The notes beneath the pieces were generated by a model that worked only from the letters and a program-made list of their open reading frames with translations, had not been told where the DNA came from and did no database searches. This document shows, in pieces, positions 21,797 through 31,319 of a stretch of 47,188 nt of DNA. The position numbers were made by a program, and so were the translations under genes. Location: positions 1 to 47,188 of the forward strand of contig MNCI01037998.1 of NCBI GenBank assembly GCA_015680685.1, read 5' to 3'. Source of the DNA: Gnetum montanum (lineage: Eukaryota; Streptophyta; Gnetopsida; Gnetales; Gnetaceae). Within the stretch, counting starts at the first letter, position 1. Each line of letters starts with the position of its first letter.

Positions 21797-22607
21797 TGAT
21801 GAGTGGTGAGGTACCCCTACACCCAACCATATGAATTACAAGTGTTCACACACTATCCGGTCGAACTCCGTAGACCTTAAGTTCTTAAGTACACCAATTT
21901 CAAGGAAGTGAAATCTAATTAGAACAATCGTTGTCTTCTTAGTTTCACTTATGAGGTACAAGTATATGGTTAAGTGCAACTGAGGTATGTGATTTTTATC
22001 ATTTTATATTTTATAAGTTCAATCACCTAGAACAAGAATGAAAGGTAGAGGAATTTAATATCTAACTCATTTATTATCTAGCTAACCTAACATAAGTACT
22101 TGTTCACACTCTCCGGGGACATCCTGAACGCATATAGCGCTACTGGGCTACCAAATGTTAAGCGTTTCTAGGTTACCAAGCTTTACACAGATGCTCAAAG
22201 TGGTCATGCTTATGTTCATTAACAATTGAAAATTAATTACTTAATTAAAATGCATTAAAGTAAAGTGCATGAATAATAAATGCATTAAAGGAAACATTAA
22301 TCTATTCTCGATGCTGCAAGGATTGTCAAAAGGGCTCATCTTTATTTCTATTACATTGCTTGTATTAGGTACATTAGTGCTCAAATAATGGCTTATACAC
22401 ACTCAGACTCCTGCTGTGGGCACTCAAAAATATTTTAACTCTAGAATGGCTAAACTGCAAGAACTTGATTACTCTATGCTAAAAAAACTAATTCCAAATT
22501 GTGTGCCTAAGTGCTATATTTATAAGATGGCATATACCTCGTGATATTGGATATTTGACATGACATCTTGGCTCCAATATCAAAGCACATCAAAAAAATA
22601 TTCATCA
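21797..22607 (-). repeat. 5' LTR of M1
   Basis: Starts TGATGAGTGGTGAGG and ends ATTCATCA on the plus strand. It pairs with 12,072-12,898, with many scattered transitions and small indels, so the insertion is not recent. TATAAATA lies on the minus strand at 22,517-22,524. Confidence 0.93.
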
Positions 22608-22612
22608 AGAGT
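22608..22612 (+). repeat. Target-site duplication AGAGT (right)
   Basis: Second copy of the M1 duplication; the interrupted transposase continues directly after it. Confidence 0.9.
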
Positions 22613-24245
22613 CCATGGCTATGAACATGAAATTAATGTAATGTTACTAAGGAATAAGAACTCACTAAATTTGTCTCCATTGAACCATTTTTTTAAAAGT
22701 ATTTAATGAATTGTGTGTTGTCTTGAAGCCTATCAATAAATTTAACTATTTCTACAGCAACATATGTAACAGTTTTGCATTCATTCATAATATGATTAAG
22801 ATGATCACCCATTTCTTTTCTCTAAGTGGAATCCCTAACTTTGGTTACTAGGTTCTTCCTCCATGCCCTCCAAACATGCCAAATGCATAAAAAAATTCTG
22901 CTCTTAAAAACAAACTTGCTAAAGAATCAAATTTTATCATGTGTACAGATATCTCAACTCAAGGTAGAATGATTTCAAGTACGTTTTGTGGTGCCTCAAT
23001 ATTTACCTCATAGCATTCATTTCAGCCTTTGAGTCATCTAGCATGAAAGCATTTATTGTCCAATTATGATCCTTGCCTTGCCTCTATGATGGATCTTTGA
23101 AAGCCAAGCTGGTATATCATTTTCAATGCACCAGGAGGATATCACCCATGCAACTGGAAGTCCATTATAATATGTATCAAAAGCCATCAATGTGTGAAGA
23201 TGGAACTACAAAATGAACCACACATTTGTAATAAGATAATGTCTTCCTCTATTTTTACACTAGCAGTTTCTAAAAATTAATGGTGACAATAATTAGTATA
23301 ACTTGCACCATATTTGTTGGTGTTGAAAGTAGAATTCATTACAAGGATACTACATTGAGATAGAGCTATCATCTTCTAAAGCATCCAAGGTGACTGCAAC
23401 CCAATCATACAAGGGACACCTTATTCTTAATTCTCCTCTTGGTAGTAAAAGAAAAAATCACTAGTCATTTGGTACCATAGTTGGGTATTGATTTTATCAT
23501 GCTCGCTTTTCTTGTAATTAGGGGTTACATTTTTGCAAATGTTGTATATGTATTTTTTAACTAAAAAAATATCCTTCTTTCTTGATACCTTAAAGTCTTA
23601 CCCTCCCTTAAAAAGATCTTTGATATACCTCTCATAGATAAGATCTATTGGTAATCCTGCTTTCCACATACACACTATCTTCTTACACACCTCACTGGAA
23701 ATGTTTATGGATTGTGAATTTCATTTATCTATCTTTGGACCAAGCAAGCCATGATAGTAAGCTCCTGATATGTTAACATGCTTCATTTCTTTTTATATAA
23801 TACATGTGACATGATCAACTCCTCTCATATAGCAAACAATGAATTGACATGGATAGCCAATCTTTCTTCCTATCTTGTTTCTTTTTCTACCTTCCTTGGG
23901 TGCTATCCCTATGGTAACATTTGGTCCATACTTGCAATGATAACTGAAAAAATAGGCATATTCAAACAAGGTTGAAGTATTCTAAATTGTGCATCTTTGT
24001 ATTATAAGACATTATAAAATATATTCAAAATAGTCATAAGTAACTTACATTATGCAATTTGTGTAATGGTTTGCTTGTGAACGAGTATCATTTGTCCATT
24101 TTTGTTTTTTTTAGTTCCATAGAAAAATATGCAGGGAAAGATCTTACTCTTTTATTTGCCCTTAATAAAATCATCTATTCTTTCCCTATATTTCCAAGCG
24201 AATGCATCGTCATAGTAATAAGACCATCGAAGATCATCTTTTGAG
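22613..24245 (-). pseudogene. MULE transposase relic, 5' and catalytic part
   Basis: From high to low coordinates: a possible N-terminal exon (SKDDLRWSYYYDDAFAWKYR), a zinc-binding N-terminal domain (YFFSYHCKYGPNVTIGIAPK, KIGYPCQFIVCYMRGVDHVT) and a linker (SSEVCKKIVCMWKAGLPIDL). The MULE catalytic core follows (NSTFNTNKYGASY, TLMAFDTYYNGLPVAWVISS, DIPAWLSKIHHRGKA, FLCIWHVWRAWRKNLVTKV, then EIVKFIDRLQDN). It continues at 12,071-11,487 after the M1 insertion. Mutator-type transposases excise and reinsert DNA elements; FAR1/FHY3-type transcription factors descend from them, so a host-adopted copy cannot be fully excluded. Frameshifts and stops make it a relic. Confidence 0.85.
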
Positions 24246-25287
24246 AAATGTCTTGCTCAGGGATTTTGTAATTCTTATTGCCACATAGTTTCCTAGAAAC
24301 CTAAATGCTCTTGTCTTCCTTGCATTCTTCAAAAATTCTACATAGTACACATGCAACATATCTATATTTTAGATAGCATATTCATCACTAACTCAATAAG
24401 ATATGATTGAAATAAGAAAAAGCAATGTGTCATATTCTTCACTAACTCAATGAAACACATTTGTAATGCTTTTTACCTTTATAACTTGCAATGCTACAAC
24501 CTATTGTGACTTGCATATAAGCATGTGAGTCACATTTTCCAGTGGATCTCATAGTTGGATTGCAAGGCACTACAAGAACCCCTATACCGCAATCCAAAGT
24601 TTGCAAGATAGACAAATTAAAAGTCTTACGCACAACATAAACCCCCTAGAAATTTTAGTAATGTGCTACGAGTTTTTGTGATTTGAAGTATCTCATACTA
24701 TCTATAGGTAATATCCATATGAAAAAAAAAATCCTAACAATCGATGCTCAATAGCCTCTTGGGATTCCAACATCTTTCTGATAAACTCTATATTTAAATC
24801 GAAGGTTTATGAATAATCATTTGATGATGACTACATTTAATAATCTAAAAACCTAATTATGACATTACAAATCATAATAGTTTTTAGGTTTGATAACTCG
24901 ATATTAGATGATTGAAATGAGAGTAAGCACTATACCTTATTACTAGCAAACATTGTTTTGTCAGTCATAAAAAGCATGCAATCTGCTCAATAGAGGTGCA
25001 TCTTCAATCCCTTGAAATTTTTATCTCGAATGAAATATCATCAGCTTCAAAGATAATGTCATTAGTCTTGCAATGCTCTTCTCTCACTTGTAATTCTCAC
25101 GGTGCCTCCTGAAATGCACACAATGAAGAAAGAGGGGGGAATTTATTTGCAATCATTTTTATTTTTATCGCACGTATAAACTGCAATCCAAAGTACACAA
25201 TGCAATTGGTAGTATATGCAAAAATTTTGTGATGTATTGCAAATAGCAATCACATGCAGATCCAACTGGAAGACAATTAGACCAACT
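24246..25287. repeat. TTGCA/TGCAA-rich stretch next to the MULE relic
   Basis: No gene. Words TTGCAA, GCAATCCAAA and CACAATGCAATT recur here (24,580-24,610 and 25,170-25,215) and also in the left TGCGA block (6,255 and 6,525-6,545), as if this were a CpG-decayed version of the same repeat. It could belong to the end of the MULE-bearing element, but no terminal inverted repeat was found. Confidence 0.35.
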
Positions 25288-26465
25288 TGAAAGCCTCAAA
25301 ATGTGAGCAACTACTCCCTTCTAGAAGGTTTTGATGCCTTCTGATGGAGACTACGCAAGGGTGCTACTTGCATCCACTTGTAGTTTCTTATTACCTCCCT
25401 TCCAGATGCCTCTTTGCTTTCTGGAAGCTAGAAATTGTTAGCATTTGCTTCCTATTGAAAGGTATTACTTGCTTCCAAATGATTCTTTGTCTTTTGGATG
25501 ATCCTCTACCTTCTGGAACCTTGAAATGCAAGCAATTTCTTTCTTATGAAAGGTTTCAATGCCTTTTGGTGGAGATTGCATGAGGGTGCTACTCACACCC
25601 ACTTGCAATTTCTGGTTACCTTTCTTTTATATGCCTCTCTACCTTATGGAAGCAAAAAACTATCAACATTTGCTCCCACCAGAAGGTCTTAATCCCTTCC
25701 AACTAGTCCTCCACCTTTTGGATGACCCTCTACCTTTCAAAAGCCTTGAAATGCAAGCAAGTAATCCCTTTTGAAAGGTTTTGATGCCTTCTAGTGAGAC
25801 TGCATGAGGGTGCTACTTGCATCCACTCGTAGTTTCCGATTACCTCCTTTCCAGATGCATGTATGCCTTCCAAAAGCCAGAAACTGTAAACATTTGCTCC
25901 TTACTAGAACATCTTAATTCCTTTTGAATGGTCCTCTTCCTTTTGGATGATCCTCTACCTTCTGAAAGCCTTCAAATGCAAGTAGTTGTTCCCTTCTAGA
26001 AGGTTTTGATGCCTTCCGGTGGAGACTACGTCAGGGTGCTTCTTGCACCCACTCGTAGTTTCCAATTACCTTCCTTTCAAATGCCTTTCTACCTTCTAAA
26101 AGCCAAAAATTATAAGCATTTACTACCTACTGGAAGATCTCAATCCCTTCCGAATGGTCTTTTTCCTTTTGGATGATCCGTTGCCTTCTAAAAGCCTTAA
26201 AATGCAAGCAGTTTCTTCCTTCTGGAAGGTTTCAATGCCTTCCGGTGGAGACTGCATGAGGGTGCTACTCACACCCACTTATAGTTTTCAGTTACCTCCC
26301 TTCTGGTTGCCTCTCTACCTACTGAAATCTAGAAACTGTAAGCATTTTCTTCCTACCAGAAGGTCTCAATCCCTTTCGGTTAGTCTTCTACTTCTAGATG
26401 ATCATCTGCTGTCTAGAAGCCTTTAAATGCAAACAGTTGCTCCCTTCCAAAAGGTTTTGATGCCC
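25288..26465. repeat. 225-bp tandem repeat, about five copies
   Basis: The anchor GATGCCTT/AATGCCTT recurs at 25,333, 25,558, 25,783, 26,008, 26,234 and 26,459, a period of 225-226 bp. Each unit is itself a diverged dimer of about 112 bp: both halves carry a CTTCTGGAAG-like motif and a CCTCTACCTT-like motif. The best-conserved part of one copy contains the 12-bp palindrome CCTTCTAGAAGG (about 25,317). The array ends abruptly at the truncated edge of a gypsy LTR. Frames inside it (79, 71 and 90 codons) are repeat artefacts. Confidence 0.9.
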
Positions 26466-27237
26466 TACTTACTCCTAGTGATAAGCATAATTGAGAATGA
26501 AATGTAGTCCTAAGTTTAAGAAATGATAATACTATAAATTTACTCTAACCTAGAGCGATGAGCATCAAGTCCTCACTTATCGTACACGTCTTGGGCTTAT
26601 GTAACCATTACTGGGTTACCAACCATTGTGCTACTGGGTGAACCAAGCTATAACACTACTAGGATTACCAAACGATTACACTTAAATGCTCAAAACTAGT
26701 CATACTCATTTCACTTTACTAATTAACAGAAAAGTAAAGTACTTAGAAATGTAAATGATTAAACTAGGAAAATAGTAAAAATTATGCTAAGTAAAATAGT
26801 AAAACTAAGTGGATGCTGAAATGATGAAAAACAATCTCTATCTTTATTTCCAATCATGAACTGTGCCCAGGGACACTTCACTTGAATAAATATTTTGTAC
26901 AACTAATCTACACCACATTGCAAGCATTCACTCTATCGCTAAAACTACAAAAAAAAAAACTATAAGAGTCTAGCTAATGGTGGAATGAAAGTTATTCAGA
27001 TCATGTGTCCAAGTGCTATATTTATAGGTAGGCATGCATCTCGTGATATTAGATATCCAATAATGTACCATGAGATCCAATATTGGGGCTCCAATGTCAT
27101 GGCTAAGATATTGAGGCTAAAATATTGAGGCTACGATATCAGAACTAAGATATCTAGGCTAAGATATCATGGCTAAGATGTTTGGGCTAAGATATCGGGG
27201 TTAAGATATCTTAGCCACTAAAAAACATGATTCATCA
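26466..27237 (-). repeat. 3' LTR of M2, outer edge truncated
   Basis: From about 26,480 it aligns with 43,120-43,788 (shared AAACTAGG, ATTATGCTAAGTAAAA and CACTTCACTTGAATAAA). It ends GATTCATCA, followed by the tract TACCCCCCACAATTG. TATAAATA lies on the minus strand at 27,019-27,026. Its U3 carries a short tandem array absent from its partner. Confidence 0.85.
27101..27216. repeat. 14-15-bp GGCTAAGATATC array in the M2 U3
   Basis: About eight diverged units of GGCTAAGATATCN lie next to each other in the U3 of this LTR. The partner LTR has only two or three related words, so the array arose by local amplification in this copy. Each unit carries the GATATC-type word found in all the related U3 regions. 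Confidence 0.8.
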
Positions 27238-27429
27238 TACCCCCCACAATTGAATGAAAACTTGTCCTTGAGTAAGAAAAAGGAGGAACAAGTTGTTTAC
27301 AAAATATTGGGAAGGTATGGGATTATTGACTGACTCTAACTACTAACTGAATCTAAGTGCCGCAATGGTATGTACAAAAATGACACAATTACATAACAAA
27401 AAAAAATTGAAGTGGTTTGATGTAGTTCA
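27238..27429 (-). other. M2 polypurine tract and end of spacer
   Basis: The tract reads GTGGGGGGTA on the minus strand next to the LTR. The adjoining GAATGAAAACTTGTCC stretch is conserved beside the M1 and right-end element LTRs. Confidence 0.7.
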
Positions 27430-28005
27430 TATTTTGGGTAGTGGTGGCTCTTCCATCAACTTCTTTCCTTTGTTGTCAGGTTTTTGGAAAGTTTCCTCTC
27501 TCCTGTCCCTATCTTTTGTTTCCATATGTTCTTTCTATTGAGTATGACACAGAGAGTCCTTCAATTTTCATTGTAGCATCGACTTATTTGTTCTGCTAGA
27601 ATTGGTAGGTTTCTCCTAAGTTCCATTCATCACTGTTGGTTAGTGTGGGCCATAATCGAGATGCTTGGAGTTGCATCTTCACTGCTTTTGGAGAAGATCT
27701 CATAGAGGGACCAAAACTCAATTCCATGATGATCATGGACATGATCAATCTTCTTGGATGGCCTAGAGGTAATCTAGTGATAGCATGAGGCATTGTCCTT
27801 GCTTAGGTGCTTATGGAATTTTTGCCTCTCCTTAGGCTGAGTGCTCTATAGTAGGAGTTTCTCTATGAATGTTGTATGATTGAGCCTCCTTCTCTATGTG
27901 TTCTTCTTATGGGATTTGTTCCCCTGCTTGACCTCTTCCATGACATCTTGCTCTTTTGATCTCATGTTATGAAGGTCCTCCTTTTGGTATCCTCTTCGAG
28001 GCCAT
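27430..28005 (-). pseudogene. M2 accessory ORF with large internal deletion
   Basis: The start at 28,005 reads MASKRIPKGGP and aligns with MAPNRGQQGGRSE of the full-length accessory ORF at 31,320. Homology continues through IIMELSFGPSMRSSPKA, LQASRLWPTLTNSDEWNLGE and TYQF to about residue 160. It then jumps directly to the C-terminal tail (KGKKLMEEPPLP against KGKKSMEEPPPLG). About three quarters of the protein, including the entire coiled coil, is missing. Frameshifts and stops are also present, so it is a relic that kept only both ends. Confidence 0.82.
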
Positions 28006-28506
28006 CTACAATTAAGAAGGGTTTGAAATTATTAGGGTGTTCTTATCAATTTTTGATAGTTCCTTACCTTGCTCAGACCCTTGGTTAGATCAAGTTCTCA
28101 TCTTATTATGATTACAAATTTTGAAAAAATTTCAAAAAGGAACCTCTTAGGTGTTATATCTTTTAGTTACTTATTACCTTTTATCATTTTTCTTGCTTAT
28201 TATGATCTACAATAGTTGATATGGTCTATTAAGAGTATTATTTGAATATTTTTGGCCTTAGTTTGATTGATTAACTTTAATGTCTATTATTATCTCCTTG
28301 TAATTACCCTTTCTAATGTTAGGAATTTGTGGCTAAAAGTATCCCACAATTAATTTGAGCACTCTAGGATTAACAGGATTGAAGAATTTTGGAAATCAAA
28401 GCTACGAGACGAAGTTATGGCCTTTGGAAGCTAGTGTGCATGAGGTTTGAGGAAAAAATAGGAAAAAATTCTCTTGCTACAAATGAGAGAAATAAAAAAC
28501 CCCTAG
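28006..28506. other. Spacer and junction between M2 and P2
   Basis: The left part is M2 sequence upstream of the accessory ORF; a TTTTTTCAAAATTT stretch is shared with the region before 31,320. Somewhere near 28,390-28,490 the strand of recognisable sequence switches from minus (M2) to plus (P2). No LTR marks the boundary and the exact junction is not visible. Confidence 0.45.
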
Positions 28507-29326
28507 TCATGGGGGAGATCATTGCCAAACTAGCCCTACCCTTCGTATGCCTTGACACCAAGTGCTTATTATGTTCAACACCCTATTTCTCCAACTAGAT
28601 CAACATCCTCTACTTTACCTCATCATTATCATTCTCCCGAATATCATCAACCCTTGTCCTGCCCCATGAGATCACCACCTCATGTTCCTTACACTTCTCC
28701 TTATTCTTAATATTCTCATCCTTCATCCCCTTTTACATCACCACTAGTAGTATCAGAAAGTTTGGCACCACAGCATCAACCAACGAACATTACTTGTGCT
28801 ACTGCTATTAACAGCAGTGGGAATCCTCCACATCGTCGAAAGCATCCTTTCTTAAGGCATGGCTGTAGAAAGAAGTAGCACAACTCTAGAACCACTGCAT
28901 CCTCCAACTTAGCATAAGCCCAATATGGTGATACATCTTCCTCTTCAAAATCAAGGTCTCCTATTACCTTATCTAGGCCACCAATCAACACTCCAACCAC
29001 CATGTGGCCCAATGAATATAACCATGTGGGGAGACATATCGATCCTTGCATACCATCTTTATGGTCACAGGTGCCATAGTGGATCGACTTCTTATCACAT
29101 GACCACATCTTATAATTTGCCCGAGTATGCCTATTTTAATCAAGTGTGTGAACCCCAGTTTGGGTACATTCCTACCATCACATCCACAATACCTAGTGGT
29201 TTGGATATGACTAGACCCCAATATTTCCAACATGCATGGATCCTAACTTTCCATTTATTAATTCTCACCATGATCAAAGGTTCAGTCATGGGGGATACCC
29301 CCCATTCTAACAAGCAGAATTCATAA
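28507..29326 (+). pseudogene. Pro/Tyr-rich polypeptide, probably gag tail of P2
   Basis: A degenerate frame, rich in Pro, Tyr, His and Ser: SWGRSLPN, then PYPSYALTPSAYYVQHPISP, TLPHHYHSPEYHQPLSCPM, SPPHVPYTSPYS. After a frameshift near 29,080 it continues TTSYNLPEYAYFNQVCEPQF and GLDMTRPQYFQ. The opening resembles the Pro/Tyr tail of M1 Gag (PQSWALVPPRQQYPY, PHGYYVRQPLSS), so I infer a Gag C-terminal linker of family II. It is followed at once by the T-rich spacer that in element E follows integrase, implying that pol was deleted. Stops are mainly TAG/TAA. An unrelated novel protein is the alternative. Confidence 0.45.
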
Positions 29327-31319
29327 ATGTTTTTTCTTTTCTTTGGTTTTACAATTTTTTATTTTCCTATTTTTTATTTTCTAATTTTTCATCTTTCAAT
29401 TTGTCATTTTATCTTTTTGAGAGTGATCTCATCTGTGAATAAAATACTCATGTGACCTATCAGTTGAGGTGTTTTTCTATGCTATTGAGTCACAAGGGAC
29501 TAATTATTTGGATAATGAGCCCACAACATCCACCCACCCATTCTATTAATAAGAGGTTTTACTCTGGGTATGATGACATTCTTATTATCGTTAAAACTTA
29601 AAAGTAACCTTGTACTCATTATGCCCAGAGCGAAGAGTGATGAACTAAAAGGGAATGACTAGGGTGTAACATCAAGGGGACTTGTGGATTCTATTTGGTG
29701 ACATCTGAATGTGCTATCATGTAACTTAGTTGTACTAAGATCCTTGTAGATCTCACGAAAACTAGGAGTAAGAGTTGTGATAAAGGCACTCAATAAAGGA
29801 ACTCAATGCTATTCTAAAGGGTCCCACTAGAAAGACATGCACCCATGCCTGAAGGTTGGTGTCTTCTCAGGATTCTTGTTGAGAAAGATAAAGTGCAAAA
29901 CCAACCCGAAGGAGAAAAAGAAAAGAAAGAAGAAAAAAAAACCAAAAAGAAAAGATCAAGAAAAACATGTCGCAGACAAATTCAAATCACTCCTCCCTTG
30001 CACAAAACACCGAGTGATTGTACACCTTGCTGTTGTGATGCTCTTATGGTTGTCTATCAAGATGAAACAATGCAATGTCACTGATCAGAGATATGGACTT
30101 AGTTTTGATCTTGGAGCAATCGGCTAATAGTACCTTAATCATGCATAACACTTTGGATTCATTGTGCCTAGGGTAAGTTACCTCACATCCCAATCTTTAC
30201 AATCCATTTTACAATTCCACTCTTGTCACAATCCAAGTATTTCTAACTTGTGTCTTGTGTGGCATAGAATTCATACTTCATTGCAGTGGTATTTAACATA
30301 TGCATATTTTTTTGCATAAGTGTGAATTATAGTTAACCCTTCTAGTGCCTACAGACATTTTAAGGTGTGGCTATGCAAGGGCATTATAGGTTGGAACTTG
30401 CCTTGGGGAGGATCCACTTGTGTGACTTTTGTAATTTGTACTTGTTACACATCACCACATCATTTTATAACCTCAGAGTATTCCATTGCTAAATCTATTC
30501 TTTCCTTTATTATTATTTCAACCAAACGTCCTTTGCACCACTACATGTCCTTTTTCCTCACCTTAGTCAAAGAACTTCATAGTATAATTCCACTTCATTA
30601 CACTTTTGATGCATTAATGTCCACTTGACATTACCCTAGATCTTTCAAATCTATCTCAAATCCTTCATTTTTGGCTATGAAAACTCGAAAATTCATCAAT
30701 TTTACTAAGTGCGCTATTTTTGAGGGGATCGGATATAAGGTACCCGGTATCGGGTCAGACATGATATCGAGTGTGCGCTATCACATACACAATATCACAT
30801 CCAGAAAACCTATATATATGGGGTTCCCCACGCATGTAGAAGTCATTTTCAATAGTTGCTACAGGGGAAGTTGTTGCAATTTTCTTCTCTGATTTTTTAG
30901 CGCTTTGAGAGCTTACCATTCAACCGTCAATATCTCACTTGTTAACGCTCTAATTTCACTTCTGATTGAACCTAATTAAACCTGCAGTGTTTAACTTAGT
31001 CATCGGGAAGGGGTATGGTAGAATTTATGCATAATTTTTTCAAAATTTCTATCACCCGAAGGATATCATAGGGGTAAGTAATATTAAGAAATGTTAAGAA
31101 CTCATGCTAAACTAATTTTCTTCCTTCACCCAAATCATTTAAATTATTAATTAGAGTCACCTAAGCAAATCAAGCCCAACATTAAAACTTTTAGAAAAAT
31201 GTCCTTGGAAATCACACTAAGCAAAGAGTTCAATGTTTATTGAAGGTAATGAGTAAGGTATGAGATAATTGAACCTTATTAAATGACCTTACTAACAATT
31301 GATCTTAGTGTGATTACAT
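29327..31319 (+). other. P2 spacer between the Pro-rich region and the accessory ORF
   Basis: The T-rich start (29,330-29,430) and the stretch near 29,520-29,560 (CCACCCACCCATTCT) match 40,300-40,460 and 40,620-40,650 of E; 30,370-30,420 matches 41,165-41,220. An A-rich tract at 29,905-29,960 yields a Lys-rich frame that is compositional, not a gene. A U3-like promoter module lies at 30,720-30,820. Confidence 0.65.
30720..30820 (+). promoter_or_regulatory. U3-like internal promoter upstream of the accessory ORF
   Basis: The segment carries GGTATCG, a GATATC at 30,763-30,768, CTATCAC and AATATCAC words and then TATATATA at 30,811-30,818, mirroring the arrangement of GATATC words before the TATA box in the LTR U3 regions. 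It lies about 500 bp upstream of the accessory ORF start. It is either a captured LTR fragment or a dedicated subgenomic promoter; function is inferred. Confidence 0.4.

Larger units (their letters stand above)
12072..22607 (-). mobile_element. Ty3/gypsy retrotransposon M1 (Athila/Tat-like, family I)
   Basis: A structurally complete but decayed element on the minus strand. In its own direction it has the 5' LTR, a primer-binding site, gag with a Pro/Tyr-rich tail, protease, reverse transcriptase, RNase H, integrase, a long 3' spacer, a G-rich polypurine tract and the 3' LTR. It is flanked by AGAGT on both sides. The domain order RT-RH-INT identifies Ty3/gypsy. The long spacer after integrase and the tRNA-Asp-like primer sites of its relatives suggest the Athila/Tat group. 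It sits inside a MULE transposase and is interrupted by a solo LTR in RT and by an assembly gap in the spacer. It is not functional: many stops, and catalytic residues lost in RNase H and integrase. Confidence 0.93.

Noticed and set aside
10205-25280. TGCGA block and TTGCA stretch as terminal inverted repeats of one MULE
   Set aside because: Reading the right side in reverse complement did not show a matching terminus; only short words are shared, some in direct orientation.
25344-26426. Three repeated 70-90-codon frames that look like a protein family
   Set aside because: They are translations of the 225-bp tandem array and start at the same point of each unit.
25288-26465. CRISPR-like regular repeats
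   Set aside because: Units are 225 bp, adjacent and without spacers; the context is plant nuclear DNA.
29837-30127. Lys-rich 96-codon frame resembling a nuclear localisation signal
   Set aside because: It arises from an A-rich tract in a transposon spacer; composition, not conservation, explains it.
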